Under the pieces are notes generated by a model, which was not told the origin of the DNA, made no database searches, and worked only from the letters and a program-made list of their open reading frames with translations. The position numbers and the translations under genes were made by a program. Shown in pieces: positions 1 to 8,047 of a DNA stretch of 39,244 bases (position 1 is its first letter; each line of letters opens with the position of its first letter). The stretch comes from Bradyrhizobium sp. Leo170 (GTDB lineage Bacteria; Pseudomonadota; Alphaproteobacteria; Rhizobiales; Xanthobacteraceae), in contig NZ_PSRR01000041.1 in the NCBI RefSeq assembly GCF_004296405.1, positions 1 to 39,244 of the forward strand. The letters run 5' to 3'.

Positions 1-104
1 AGGAGGGTGGAAAGGTACGCAAAGCTCGGACGCAACGCGCCGCGAGAACGCGGACTCGCATCCTCATGCTGTTTGAAAATTGAATCATGACTCGCGGCGA
101 TGCT

Positions 105-225
105 GTAGGGTGGGCAAAGCGACTTGTCCGCCGTAGCTCAACGAGCGAAGGCGGAAGCGTGCCCACCATCGCGAGCACGGCGCTGGATGGTGGGCACGGC
201 GCAAGTGCGCCTTTGCCCACCCTAC
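105..225. repeat. Bradyrhizobium-type intergenic palindromic repeat
   Basis: A perfect 15-bp inverted repeat, GTAGGGTGGGCAAAG at 105-119 and its complement at 211-225, encloses a second perfect inverted repeat, GTGCCCACCATC at 159-170 and GATGGTGGGCAC at 186-197. The nested arms would fold into a long hairpin. I recognise this GTAGGGTGGGCAAAG type of element as frequent between genes in Bradyrhizobium and relatives. Short open frames across it have no protein-like character. Confidence 0.8.
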
Positions 226-258
226 ACCTCTACAACCGCTTGCTCGCGCCACAACAAT

Positions 259-297
259 TGTCTGTGGTTATGGGTCCTGCTTTCGCAGGGACGACAC
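259..297. repeat. Second short intergenic repeat (CCTGC-TTTC-GCAGG hairpin)
   Basis: The segment contains the hairpin CCTGC (276-280), loop TTTC, GCAGG (285-289), flanked by TGTGGTTATGGGT and GACGACACC. From memory this matches one end of a common Bradyrhizobium repeat with a GTCGTCCCTGCGAAAGCAGG core. It sits directly after the 105-225 element, so two repeat types lie in tandem. The remaining bases 298-500 show nothing else I can name. Confidence 0.5.
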
Positions 298-512
298 CGG
301 TGTGAAGTGCGACAGCAGTAGGCTAGCGCAGGGAATGTCATCGCTTGACCTCAACTCTGGGTCCTCGAGCCGTGCCCACTGCCTGCATCCACTTCGCGAA
401 AGGGATTTGTTCATGGAGATGAACCGCAGCTAAACGGCTGGGTATTATGTCGCAGCCCGGAACGTGGCGCTCCTTATGGGATTGAACTTCACACACGAAA
501 TGGAGTGCGACC

Positions 513-839
513 ATGAAGAGGTTAGCTATCACGTTGGCGGTCGGTGCTGCAGCGCTGATTGGTAGTGCGGCCACAAATGCGGCGGATCGGCAGGCGGCAG
601 CAAAGACGGGCAGCTATGAGAGTCAGTCCACCGATCTGAGCGCTCGGGGAAGGGGCCATCACCATCATCACTACGGAATGCACCGTCATCACCATCACTA
701 CGGCTATCACCGCTACGGCCACCACCGGCATGGCTACTATCGCCCATACTACAACAGCTATGGATATCAGCGGCCGTACTACGGCGGGGGACCAGGTGTC
801 ACCTTCAGCTTCGGTAGCGGCGGCTATCGCGGCTGGTAG
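513..839 (+). CDS. Small secreted His/Tyr/Gly-rich protein
   Basis: The 108-residue protein begins with a signal peptide: Lys-Arg, a hydrophobic stretch to about residue 20, and a likely cleavage after Ala-Asn-Ala near residue 23. From about residue 47 the mature part is made almost entirely of His, Tyr, Arg and Gly, with runs of four or five His, and it ends in a Gly/Ser/Phe segment. GGAG at 502-505 sits seven bases before the ATG. A strong terminator follows, so it is a single-gene unit. The His clusters suggest metal binding or envelope association, but no catalytic domain is visible and no function can be assigned. The composition is repetitive, yet the signal peptide, ribosome site and terminator argue that it is a real gene. 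Confidence 0.8.
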   Translation: MKRLAITLAVGAAALIGSAATNAADRQAAAKTGSYESQSTDLSARGRGHHHHHYGMHRHHHHYGYHRYGHHRHGYYRPYYNSYGYQRPYYGGGPGVTFSFGSGGYRGW

Positions 840-848
840 CGGAGAACG

Positions 849-878
849 AAAGCCCGCAACGACGCGGGCTTTCTTTTT
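849..878 (+). terminator. Rho-independent terminator of the His-rich protein gene
   Basis: AAAGCCCGC (849-857), a six-base loop and GCGGGCTTT (864-872) form a perfect nine-base-pair stem followed by CTTTTT. It begins ten bases after the stop codon of the preceding gene. Confidence 0.9.
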
Positions 879-938
879 ACATCTGGCTGACTTGATAAGC
901 GCGAACCGTACCGGCGATGGTCGCTGACCACCGCGAAA

Positions 939-2543
939 CTAATCGGCGGCCAGAACGCTGTTAGGGGCGTTTCGCGATCGGGCCGGCTTCCGCCGAGCAG
1001 CGTCACTCCCGGAGGATGCCGAAACGGTCGATACAGGTCCGTCTACGAAAGCCTTGAACTTCGGCTGAACCCGCGATCCGTCGATCACCTCGAGCTGGCC
1101 GCAGCGGTTCAGTGTGTGCAACTTCCTGCCCGGCCATGCAGGCCCTGGCTTGAGAGAGTGCCGAACGACTTGTCTGAATGTGGTCGGCGACAGTTCGAGA
1201 ACTTCCGCAAGACCGAGCGCTGCGCCATATCCGTCGGAGCAATCCTGGACCGGCCGCCACAAGCTTCCATTGATGGTCACAAAGTTGCCCGCCGGCCGCG
1301 CACTTGCGCGATCCATCAGAACCGGATTGCTCGCATGTGGCAACCAGGGTCCAAAGAGCTGCTCGGCATAAAAGATCGCCAATGTGTCGGAATAGCCTCC
1401 GGTCCCGTCGCGCCAGGCTCCGAACAGATAGTACATGCCGTTGTGCCGCGTGATGGTCACGTCGGCCAATTCGAGCCCCGACAGCAACGTGCAGTGACGC
1501 TCCCATTTGTCCGGAAACCGAACGCATTTGTAAATCGCGACGTCCCGATGCTCCGTGCTTTCCGGGATCATCCAGAGTTCGCCATTATCCTCAATCAGAA
1601 ACGGATAGGACAGATGCCAGGGCTCTTCCAGCACGGGGACGACGTTTGCGACCGGACCAGTGCGGTCGAACTCGACCGCGGAAATGATACCCTTGCCCAC
1701 CCTGTGATCGAGATCTTCGAAGAAGACGAATGTCCTTTCCTTCCATTTGACCGGAAAGGGGTCCGCGTAGAAGTGATCTCCGGGATCCCCGAGCACTTTC
1801 CAGTCCGGCCCGGATAGATCTCCGGTCCGCCACACGTCGGCATTTTCGCTGTAGCGCCACCCGATGTGCCAATGAGGCGCATAACAGCAAAGGCGATATA
1901 TTTCCTTCGCGATCGACAAGGCCAGGCCGCGCAGAACATATGTGGCTGCCGGCCGTGGGGCGCTTTTGCCGGCCGACGAAGCCAGCTCCGGAACTATTCT
2001 TGGCGCTCCTGACAGAATCGCAGCAAGCATGCTCAGGGTTCGCGCCATGACTGTTTCGAGCGCGCCGCTCAAGCCGACTGCAATTTCTCCGGACGGATGA
2101 CCGCGATCGAGGACCGTGCCGTCGAGTTCATTGACGATTTCGATAGTCGGCAAGTCACCCGCGAGTATGGCTGCCAGCGCGGCGTTTTCGCCTTGTACCC
2201 CATTAAACAGCGGACGGAGATATAGCCGGGCGGAGCAGTCCGGATCCCGGGCGGCGCGTGTAAAATCGACAATCACGTCGGCCCTGCCGGCCTGGGCCTG
2301 CGACCGTTCCGGGATGACTTTCAGTTTGTCGGCGCCACCGCGCTGGCCCCTCCGCAATACCATCCGTTCAAGCTCGAGCAGCGCCTCCAAGCCAGCAGGC
2401 CGAGCTTCCGCAGTTGGCGTCCACGCGATTTGAACCGGGACATCCCGGCCGTTGACGGACAGCGCCTCACGGGACATCCACTGCCGTGCATGCTCGCGTT
2501 CGCAGCGAAATTCGATAATCATGTCCGGCCCATCTGCGCCCAT
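939..2543 (-). CDS. GINT1_N-like beta-propeller protein of the EPS locus
   Basis: This 534-residue protein has two parts. Residues about 8-180 form an alpha/beta region I do not firmly recognise; it may resemble a formyltransferase or glycosyltransferase half. Residues about 225-490 carry the motif series of the domain named after the N-terminus of plant glucosamine inositolphosphorylceramide transferase 1: YADPF (259-263), a FFEDL strand, EEPWHLSYPF (306-315), GELWMIPES (321-329) and later D-T and Y-LF motifs. That fold resembles GH43-type five-bladed propellers and is often found in bacterial polysaccharide clusters. It follows the GT4 gene by 18 bases, presumably in one transcript. A role in building or modifying the EPS repeat unit is inferred. 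The start could instead be the ATG at 2522. No signal peptide is seen, so it is probably cytoplasmic. Confidence 0.72.
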   Translation of the reverse strand: MGADGPDMIIEFRCEREHARQWMSREALSVNGRDVPVQIAWTPTAEARPAGLEALLELERMVLRRGQRGGADKLKVIPERSQAQAGRADVIVDFTRAARDPDCSARLYLRPLFNGVQGENAALAAILAGDLPTIEIVNELDGTVLDRGHPSGEIAVGLSGALETVMARTLSMLAAILSGAPRIVPELASSAGKSAPRPAATYVLRGLALSIAKEIYRLCCYAPHWHIGWRYSENADVWRTGDLSGPDWKVLGDPGDHFYADPFPVKWKERTFVFFEDLDHRVGKGIISAVEFDRTGPVANVVPVLEEPWHLSYPFLIEDNGELWMIPESTEHRDVAIYKCVRFPDKWERHCTLLSGLELADVTITRHNGMYYLFGAWRDGTGGYSDTLAIFYAEQLFGPWLPHASNPVLMDRASARPAGNFVTINGSLWRPVQDCSDGYGAALGLAEVLELSPTTFRQVVRHSLKPGPAWPGRKLHTLNRCGQLEVIDGSRVQPKFKAFVDGPVSTVSASSGSDAARRKPARSRNAPNSVLAAD

Positions 2544-2561
2544 GTGCCTAATGCGTACTGA

Positions 2562-3791
2562 TCAAACAGCCTGGCTGAGAATTTGGACGTATTCCTCGAC
2601 CATTGTGTCTACCGAATAGCGCGACCTCAGGCCTTTGGCGTTTTGCCGCAGTTCGTCGCTCAACGTTTTGTTCGTTAGAATTGTGGAAACGGCGGCCGAT
2701 AATTTCGCATTGTCCGAGGCATCGACAAAGAGCGCCGTGGGTCTTCCTTCAAAAGACAGCACCTCGCGCAAAACGGGGAGATCGTTCACGACCGAAGGAA
2801 CACCTGCGTTCGCAGCTTCAACCGCGGCCAGGCCAAAGGTTTCAGCTTGCGTCGGGAACACGAATACGTCGAGACAGGCGAGAAAGTCCGCCATCCGTCG
2901 CGGCGGAATCTCGCCGACAAGATGCAATCTGTCGGATACTTTCAACTCGTCTGCCAACAGCCTCAGCCGTGTCTCGTCCGCGCCTTGACCGGCCAGCGCA
3001 AGATGCCAGGACGGTTCGCTGCCTAAGAGACGTATCGTCGCATCGAGCCGCTTGTGAGGGTGCAATCTTGCAGCACAACCGAGCAGCACGCGATCGGGCG
3101 GCAGTTTGAACTGTTGCCGCGCGATATCCTTCGGCAGATCGAGCGATTTGTCGTCGAAGCCGTGTGGGACATGCTTCATGCGCGATCGATAAGGGGCGGG
3201 GTAGCGCGCGTACTCGCGCTCCATCTCCCGCGAGTTGAGCGTTATGCAATTGTAGAAGCCAACGCTGCCCATGACGATGTCGGCGGCGCGGACCGGCCAG
3301 CTCATCGACATCGCGGATGAAACCTGGTTGGCAATAACCGGAGCGCGACTGACGAGGCGCGATACGCCTCCGCCGATCACATTGCCAAAATGCTGGAACG
3401 TGAGGACGACATCGGGTCTGATGGCCCTGATATGGCTGCCGAGCTTCCACAGCATCCGCAACAGCGCCACCGGATCTCCTGGCCGGTTCTGCGCGCAATA
3501 GAACGTGTTCGGCGGTTCGTCGAAGGAATCTGATTTGCGGAAAAAGAAGAGATTGAAGACCTCATAGTCGCGCGCCGTCAGGCCGGCACCAAGCAGCCTT
3601 GTGATCTCCTGAGCACCGGCGTTCTCCGCCTGGGTCTGCACCAGAACGACACGTCGCTTCGGCTTTATGCTGTTTGACCGATCACGTGACGCTGCCGACG
3701 ATCGTATCGGTGCCTCGCGCAATTCTGTGCTTGGCTGGTAACGGAACACGGATTCCTCAACGGTTGAGGGAGTGGGGATTCTTCCCCCCAT
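2562..3791 (-). CDS. Glycosyltransferase family 4 (GT-B fold)
   Basis: The 409-residue protein transfers a sugar from an activated donor to the growing polysaccharide repeat unit on the cytoplasmic face. An N-terminal domain starts with a VVLVQTQAENAGAQ strand-turn; the C-terminal domain has the VLLGCAARLHPHKR strand, the HLVGEIPPRRM segment and the retaining-GT signature in which the Glu of AETFG is followed seven residues later by the Glu of VEAANAG. A roughly 40-residue polar N-terminal extension precedes the domain. I chose the ATG at 3791; a TTG at 3842 would extend it by 17 residues and no clear ribosome site decides. It is divergent from the chain-length gene and heads a two-gene minus-strand unit with the propeller-protein gene. 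Donor and acceptor cannot be read from sequence. Confidence 0.88.
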   Translation of the reverse strand: MGGRIPTPSTVEESVFRYQPSTELREAPIRSSAASRDRSNSIKPKRRVVLVQTQAENAGAQEITRLLGAGLTARDYEVFNLFFFRKSDSFDEPPNTFYCAQNRPGDPVALLRMLWKLGSHIRAIRPDVVLTFQHFGNVIGGGVSRLVSRAPVIANQVSSAMSMSWPVRAADIVMGSVGFYNCITLNSREMEREYARYPAPYRSRMKHVPHGFDDKSLDLPKDIARQQFKLPPDRVLLGCAARLHPHKRLDATIRLLGSEPSWHLALAGQGADETRLRLLADELKVSDRLHLVGEIPPRRMADFLACLDVFVFPTQAETFGLAAVEAANAGVPSVVNDLPVLREVLSFEGRPTALFVDASDNAKLSAAVSTILTNKTLSDELRQNAKGLRSRYSVDTMVEEYVQILSQAV

Positions 3792-3910
3792 TTTCGCAAT
3801 GCCTATCACGCGTTGCTCGGTCCTACACCGGCCAGCGCACAATGGGGTTAATGCAGCACACCTCGTTCACTGGGGAGATCTCGTTGCACCGCGCGGAACA
3901 TAGAGCCAGT

Positions 3911-3966
3911 TCGTTAACTAATTGGTCATGGCGTTGCCGAGAGAGGGTAACCGGCGATTAACCATA
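3911..3966. promoter_or_regulatory. Divergent EPS control region with TTAACC-type sites
   Basis: Between the GT4 gene and the chain-length gene lie GTTAACTAA (starting about 3913), GGTAACC and TTAACCAT at 3958-3965. TTAACCAT matches the half-site of the alphaproteobacterial cell-cycle regulator CtrA. Similar TTAACC strings lie before the WecG-type gene (about 10747) and the polymerase gene (12001). Actual binding is inference. Confidence 0.3.
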
Positions 3967-4029
3967 GATATTTACGTTGGGGGCAGGGCCACTGAACAGT
4001 GTCTGCCAGTTGAATTCGAGTCAAAACCC

Positions 4030-6163
4030 ATGATGTTCGGTAGCCGCGCAGGCCCGAGACGTTCCGGTGAGACGGAGCCCACGGCGGCGTCGTGGGAAGC
4101 TCCGCGCCCGCCGCCCGGCACCGGATCCGCCGAACGCGTTAAGGGATTGCTAACCCTCTCCGGCACGCTTTCCTTTCTGCGGGAAAACGGCCGACGCATC
4201 GTGATGCTCGCGCTGGCCATCTTCGCCATTGGCGTCATCGCTCTGTTGCTGATTCCGGTTCGGTATGCAGCCACCGCGCTGGTCGTTGTCGATCCTCGAG
4301 AGCAGCGCGTGACTACGGATCAGGACGTGCTGCCGGGTATCGGTCAGGATGCGGCCGCGCTTCAGAGCCTGGTTGAAATCGCCAAGTCCGACGGTTTTCT
4401 GCGGCCGCTTATCGAACAGCTTAAGGTTCGAGACGACGAGGATATCGCCGGCGGTCAAACCGACACCACGCGTCTGCTCGAAAGATTCCGTAACCGGCTC
4501 GATATTTCCCGCCGCGGGTTGACTTACGTTATCGGCTTCAAATTCACCTCCAACCGACCGGATCGAGCCGCTTACTACGCCAACGCCATAGCTGAAGCGT
4601 TCGTCGCCAACCAGGGCCGTGTCCGCACCGAGGCGACCGACGAAGCAGCCGACTGGCTCAGTAGCCGCCTCAAGACATTGAACGACCGGCTGAGGGCATC
4701 AGAAGATGCGGTTGCCGCCTTCAAGCTCGAGCACAGGATCGTCAATGCGGGCAAGGACGCCACGACCCAGCAACTGCGCGTTACCGATCTGACGCAGCAG
4801 GTTTCTGCTGCTCGCGCTCGTACCGAAGAAGCAAAAGCCCGCTATGAGCAAGCGCAACGCGACCTAAAGGCGAATGTCGATGGGCCGGTCAGACAGGACC
4901 TATTGAGTGCCCTGCGAGCTCAGCGGTCGGCGCTCAATGACCAGATCGCGCAGAAACGTGCGGTGTTCGGCGATCGCCATCCCGACCTCGTCATATCGTA
5001 CAGCCAGTTGAACGATCTCAACAGGCAGATTGAGATCGAGCGGAAGAAGAACATCGAAACTGCAAAGTCCGAATATGAAGCCCAACGCGAGCAGCAGAGA
5101 TCGCTGGAAGATCAGTTGAAGGCGGTCGAATCGCAGATACTGGTCGACGGCCAGGCGCTCGTCAGACTGCAGGAGCTGCAGCGCGATGCGGAAGCCAACA
5201 GGAATATCTACGAGCAGTTTCTATCGCGGTTCAAGACCACCAATGAGCAGCGCCTGCTGCAGAGCTCGCAGACCAAGATCGCTTCGCTTGCCATTCCGCC
5301 GCTTCGTCCGACCCGGCCGCCGCTCACGTTGCTCCTCGCAGCGCTCGCGATTGCCTCGATACTGATATCGACGGCGGTAGTTGCCGTACCGGACATCAAG
5401 AACATTCTAGAGAAGCCCACCCCGAAGGTTCGCCGAGCAAATTCACCTTCGCTCCAGCCCGAATTGCCCCAGCTCTCATTACCCCCCCCAGCCCGAATTG
5501 CCGCTGAAGCTGCCGGTCTGGGCCCGCATTCCCGATCTTCCGGCACGAGAATTCACCAGAAGCGTCTGGCAAAAGCCGATTGCGGCAGCCGCCGAGCTCG
5601 ATCTGAGTGCCTACCTGCGCTCGCTGATCGGGAAAATCGACGAGTTGCCGGGGTCTGGTGGCAAGGTAGCCCTCGTGATGTCGATCGAGAACGGCGCGGG
5701 AGGCAGCACTGTTGCGCGATCGCTCAATCGTTCGGCCCTGAACAAGGGGATGCTCAGCGTTCTGATCGAGCTGCAATCGGATCTGCCTGCAGTAAAGCCC
5801 GCCGCGGCCGACCGGCAGGAGCAGGGCATCACCAAGACAGACCTTCGCTCTGTCAATGTACTCTTGAGTGCCAGCACGCAAACAGGCGCGCTCCCTGCCG
5901 ACGACATTCGCAAGGAGTTCGATCTGATCGTCGTCGATGCGTCATCCCTTGCTGCGCAACCCGACGTGAGGACGCTGGCGGCCCATGCCGATCTGATCGT
6001 CGTGGTCGTCCGTGACGGGGCCGCCGCTCCGGCGGCAATTCAACGGGCTACGGCCGGCCTGTCGAAGTCCGGTGCAGTGCCGACGGGGCTTGTCGTCAAT
6101 CGCGTATCCATCAGTTCCGTCATTGTTCAATCTCAGCGCGAGACGTTGGGGCTGGTGAGCTGA
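4030..6163 (+). CDS. Wzz/GumC-type chain-length protein with BY-kinase-like domain, frameshifted at 5482-5489
   Basis: This inner-membrane protein would set EPS chain length and export. It has a membrane segment near 4200-4265, a long periplasmic coiled-coil region, a second membrane segment near 5325-5390, a Pro-rich linker and a cytoplasmic domain like a bacterial tyrosine autokinase. The frame breaks at an eight-C run (5482-5489). Removing one C joins both parts into 710 residues ending at 6163, eight bases before the stop of the convergent flippase gene; uncorrected, the first frame runs as nonsense to 6015. A 15-bp direct repeat flanks the run (5454-5468 and 5488-5502) with period 34 instead of an in-frame 33, supporting one extra C. 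The kinase-like domain is degenerate: its P-loop position reads GAGGST, without Lys, so it is probably not a kinase. Upstream starts at 3922 (TTG) or 3928 (ATG) are possible. Confidence 0.8.
5454..5502 (+). repeat. 15-bp direct repeat flanking a C8 run
   Basis: CCAGCCCGAATTGCC occurs at 5454-5468 and 5488-5502, start to start 34 bases. The second copy begins with the last two bases of the eight-C run at 5482-5489. Both copies encode Gln-Pro-Glu-Leu-Pro, but in different frames; a 33-base period would keep them in one frame. This marks the frameshift site of the chain-length gene. Confidence 0.85.
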
Positions 6164-6170
6164 ACGGCCT

Positions 6171-7517
6171 CTAGTCCTTCGAGTCTGCGACACGAACCGG
6201 ATACGGTTCGGCTTTCGAGAACAAGCGGCGAGAAAGCACAAGGATCGAAGGATCGACGCCCGTGCGGCGGCGGCACAGGATGTTGAGGGCGATGGTGGCG
6301 ACCGCCAGCGAAACAGTGGCCGAAATCGCGGCGCCGAGCACGCCGAGCCAGGGAATTAGTACGAGAAATCCGATCAGCCGCAGCACGACATTCCCGGCGA
6401 TGACGGGAACATAGTCACCCTCATGGCCGGTCACCTGCAGGATGGCTGCGGACGGACCGCCGGCGGCCTGAAAGGCCGTCCCGAGCGCAAGCACGATCAG
6501 CACCCACTGCTGGGCGGCGAAATGAGGCCCGAACAGGCCGAGAAGATGGGGCGCGCCGATCCAGACAAGGACGAGCCCGGCGACAACGCAAAGCGCGGTC
6601 ACCTCCGCCATGAGCTGAAGCGTGTGGCCGAACTCTTGATGATTTTTGCTGAAGTAGAGCGAGGGCAGACGACGCGCCCCGAAACTATAAAGTGCGGCCG
6701 AGAGCATGGCGAAGATGTTCGCCAGACGGGATGCGGCAAAATAGATGCCGGCTGTGGCCGGATCCAGCATCCAGTAAATCAGGATCACATCGAAGTACTG
6801 ATTGGCCGCCTCAAGAATGGAAGAAATCCAGAAGTGAAGCGCGCTCGATCTCCAGCGGGAGCTCTCCGAGCGCGCCGGCACATTGCGCAAATTCGGAAGG
6901 GCGCGTGCAATCGAAATGACCTGAACGGCGAGCCCCATGGCCATGGCGATCGCCATCACGGTAAGCAACTGTGCGGGATCGAGCAGCCCATGGCCGAACA
7001 ATATCGCTACCAAAAACAGCACGACGACGACCCGCCAGAAAAACTCCCGATTGCCTTCCCCCATCAGAATGCTGATGAGCGATCGCGCGATCTGGCTGCC
7101 AAGCATCAGCCCTGCATTCACGGCCGTAAAGGCGGATACGGCCAGGATCAGCAGCCATCCGTCACCACGCACGCTGGCGCCGGCTGCGATCGCGGCAATG
7201 ACGACCAGCATCCCAATGGAGGAGATCTTCAGGCTCGATAGCAGCACACCTTTGGCGAGATCGGCCTGTTCGCGCACCTGGTACTCGTTCAAGAACCGAA
7301 CCAGGAGCAGTTCCTGGCCGACCAGCCCCACGACCGATGCGATCTGGGCGACAGAAAGCCACATCGCGAAAGCGCCGAACGCATCCGGCGACATGGTTCG
7401 TGCTGCCAGCGAGAAGACCGCAAACGCAAGGCCGCCGCTGCCAACCTTGAGAAGGATGGTCCCGGCAACACCGCGCGTCACGTCGCGTCGCATCAACTGG
7501 AGAATGGATTCGATCAT
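6171..7517 (-). CDS. Wzx-type polysaccharide flippase
   Basis: The 448-residue protein is almost entirely hydrophobic, with about 12 predicted membrane helices, and matches the polysaccharide transporter branch of the MOP superfamily. Its N-terminus (conserved GTILLKVGSGGLAFAVF helix, then RTMSPDAFGAFA) is typical of Wzx or RfbX proteins. It would flip the lipid-linked EPS repeat unit across the inner membrane so that the Wzy-type polymerase can act. It is convergent with the chain-length gene, their stops only seven bases apart. The ATG at 7517 has no convincing Shine-Dalgarno sequence. Antisense frames over this gene are codon-bias shadows. Confidence 0.9.
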   Translation of the reverse strand: MIESILQLMRRDVTRGVAGTILLKVGSGGLAFAVFSLAARTMSPDAFGAFAMWLSVAQIASVVGLVGQELLLVRFLNEYQVREQADLAKGVLLSSLKISSIGMLVVIAAIAAGASVRGDGWLLILAVSAFTAVNAGLMLGSQIARSLISILMGEGNREFFWRVVVVLFLVAILFGHGLLDPAQLLTVMAIAMAMGLAVQVISIARALPNLRNVPARSESSRWRSSALHFWISSILEAANQYFDVILIYWMLDPATAGIYFAASRLANIFAMLSAALYSFGARRLPSLYFSKNHQEFGHTLQLMAEVTALCVVAGLVLVWIGAPHLLGLFGPHFAAQQWVLIVLALGTAFQAAGGPSAAILQVTGHEGDYVPVIAGNVVLRLIGFLVLIPWLGVLGAAISATVSLAVATIALNILCRRRTGVDPSILVLSRRLFSKAEPYPVRVADSKD

Positions 7518-8047
7518 GCGAAGTACAAGGCATCTTTCCTTTCAAGATGCTCGTAGCTGACAACGGCCCAATGCCTAACACGCACGCGAGCCGAGAGTGT
7601 TAATGTTCGGTACCTAAGATTTCGTTCTCCCCACCCGGCAAATGCACCGGCGCAAACTTGCCCTGTCCGGCGAACCTGCAGCCTTGCTTCGTTCTGGAAC
7701 GCCGCTGTCCCGGCTGTCTTCAGACAGGGCAAACGATGGTTTCCCAGGATAGCCGCTGCGGCGGCACGAAGAGGATTGCCGAAGCCAAATCTGCGCAGCC
7801 ACCGGCCGTTTGCACGAAAATGACCTGCTGACCTGACGATAAACAATGGTCCACCGGACTGCTGAGTAAGCGGGGAATAGATTTCACGATCCTCCTTGAG
7901 CAAGGCGCGTGCCGGGACGCCGCCCGATCTGGACTAGGACGCGGGCGTTAACTGCGATGCTCAAAAATGATCGTGCTGGTTCGGCGAAGTGGATATCAGG
8001 CGAGAAAATTGCAGTTCGGCCGCCATCAATCGTCGGAGCCGGCAACC
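7518..8047. other. 530-base intergenic region with a long-loop inverted repeat
   Basis: No gene is supported here. A perfect 10-bp inverted repeat, TTGCCCTGTC at 7658-7667 and GACAGGGCAA at 7723-7732, encloses a 55-base GC-rich loop. A GTTAAC string near 7947 resembles TTAACC-type sites elsewhere in the EPS locus. The region must carry the divergent promoters for the flippase and the FAD oxidoreductase genes, but no clear -35/-10 pair stands out. A 129-codon minus-strand frame (7514-7903) was judged spurious. Confidence 0.45.

Noticed and set aside
655..735. Short repeated ACCATCATC units that could suggest a repeat array
   Set aside because: They are His codons of the small secreted protein; there are no spacers, so not a CRISPR array.
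6423..7241. 272-codon plus-strand frame opposite the flippase gene
   Set aside because: His/Gly/Arg-rich mirror of a membrane protein; a typical antisense shadow in high-GC DNA.
7514..7903. 129-codon minus-strand frame upstream of the flippase gene
   Set aside because: No recognisable motif, odd composition, and it overlaps the flippase start; treated as intergenic.
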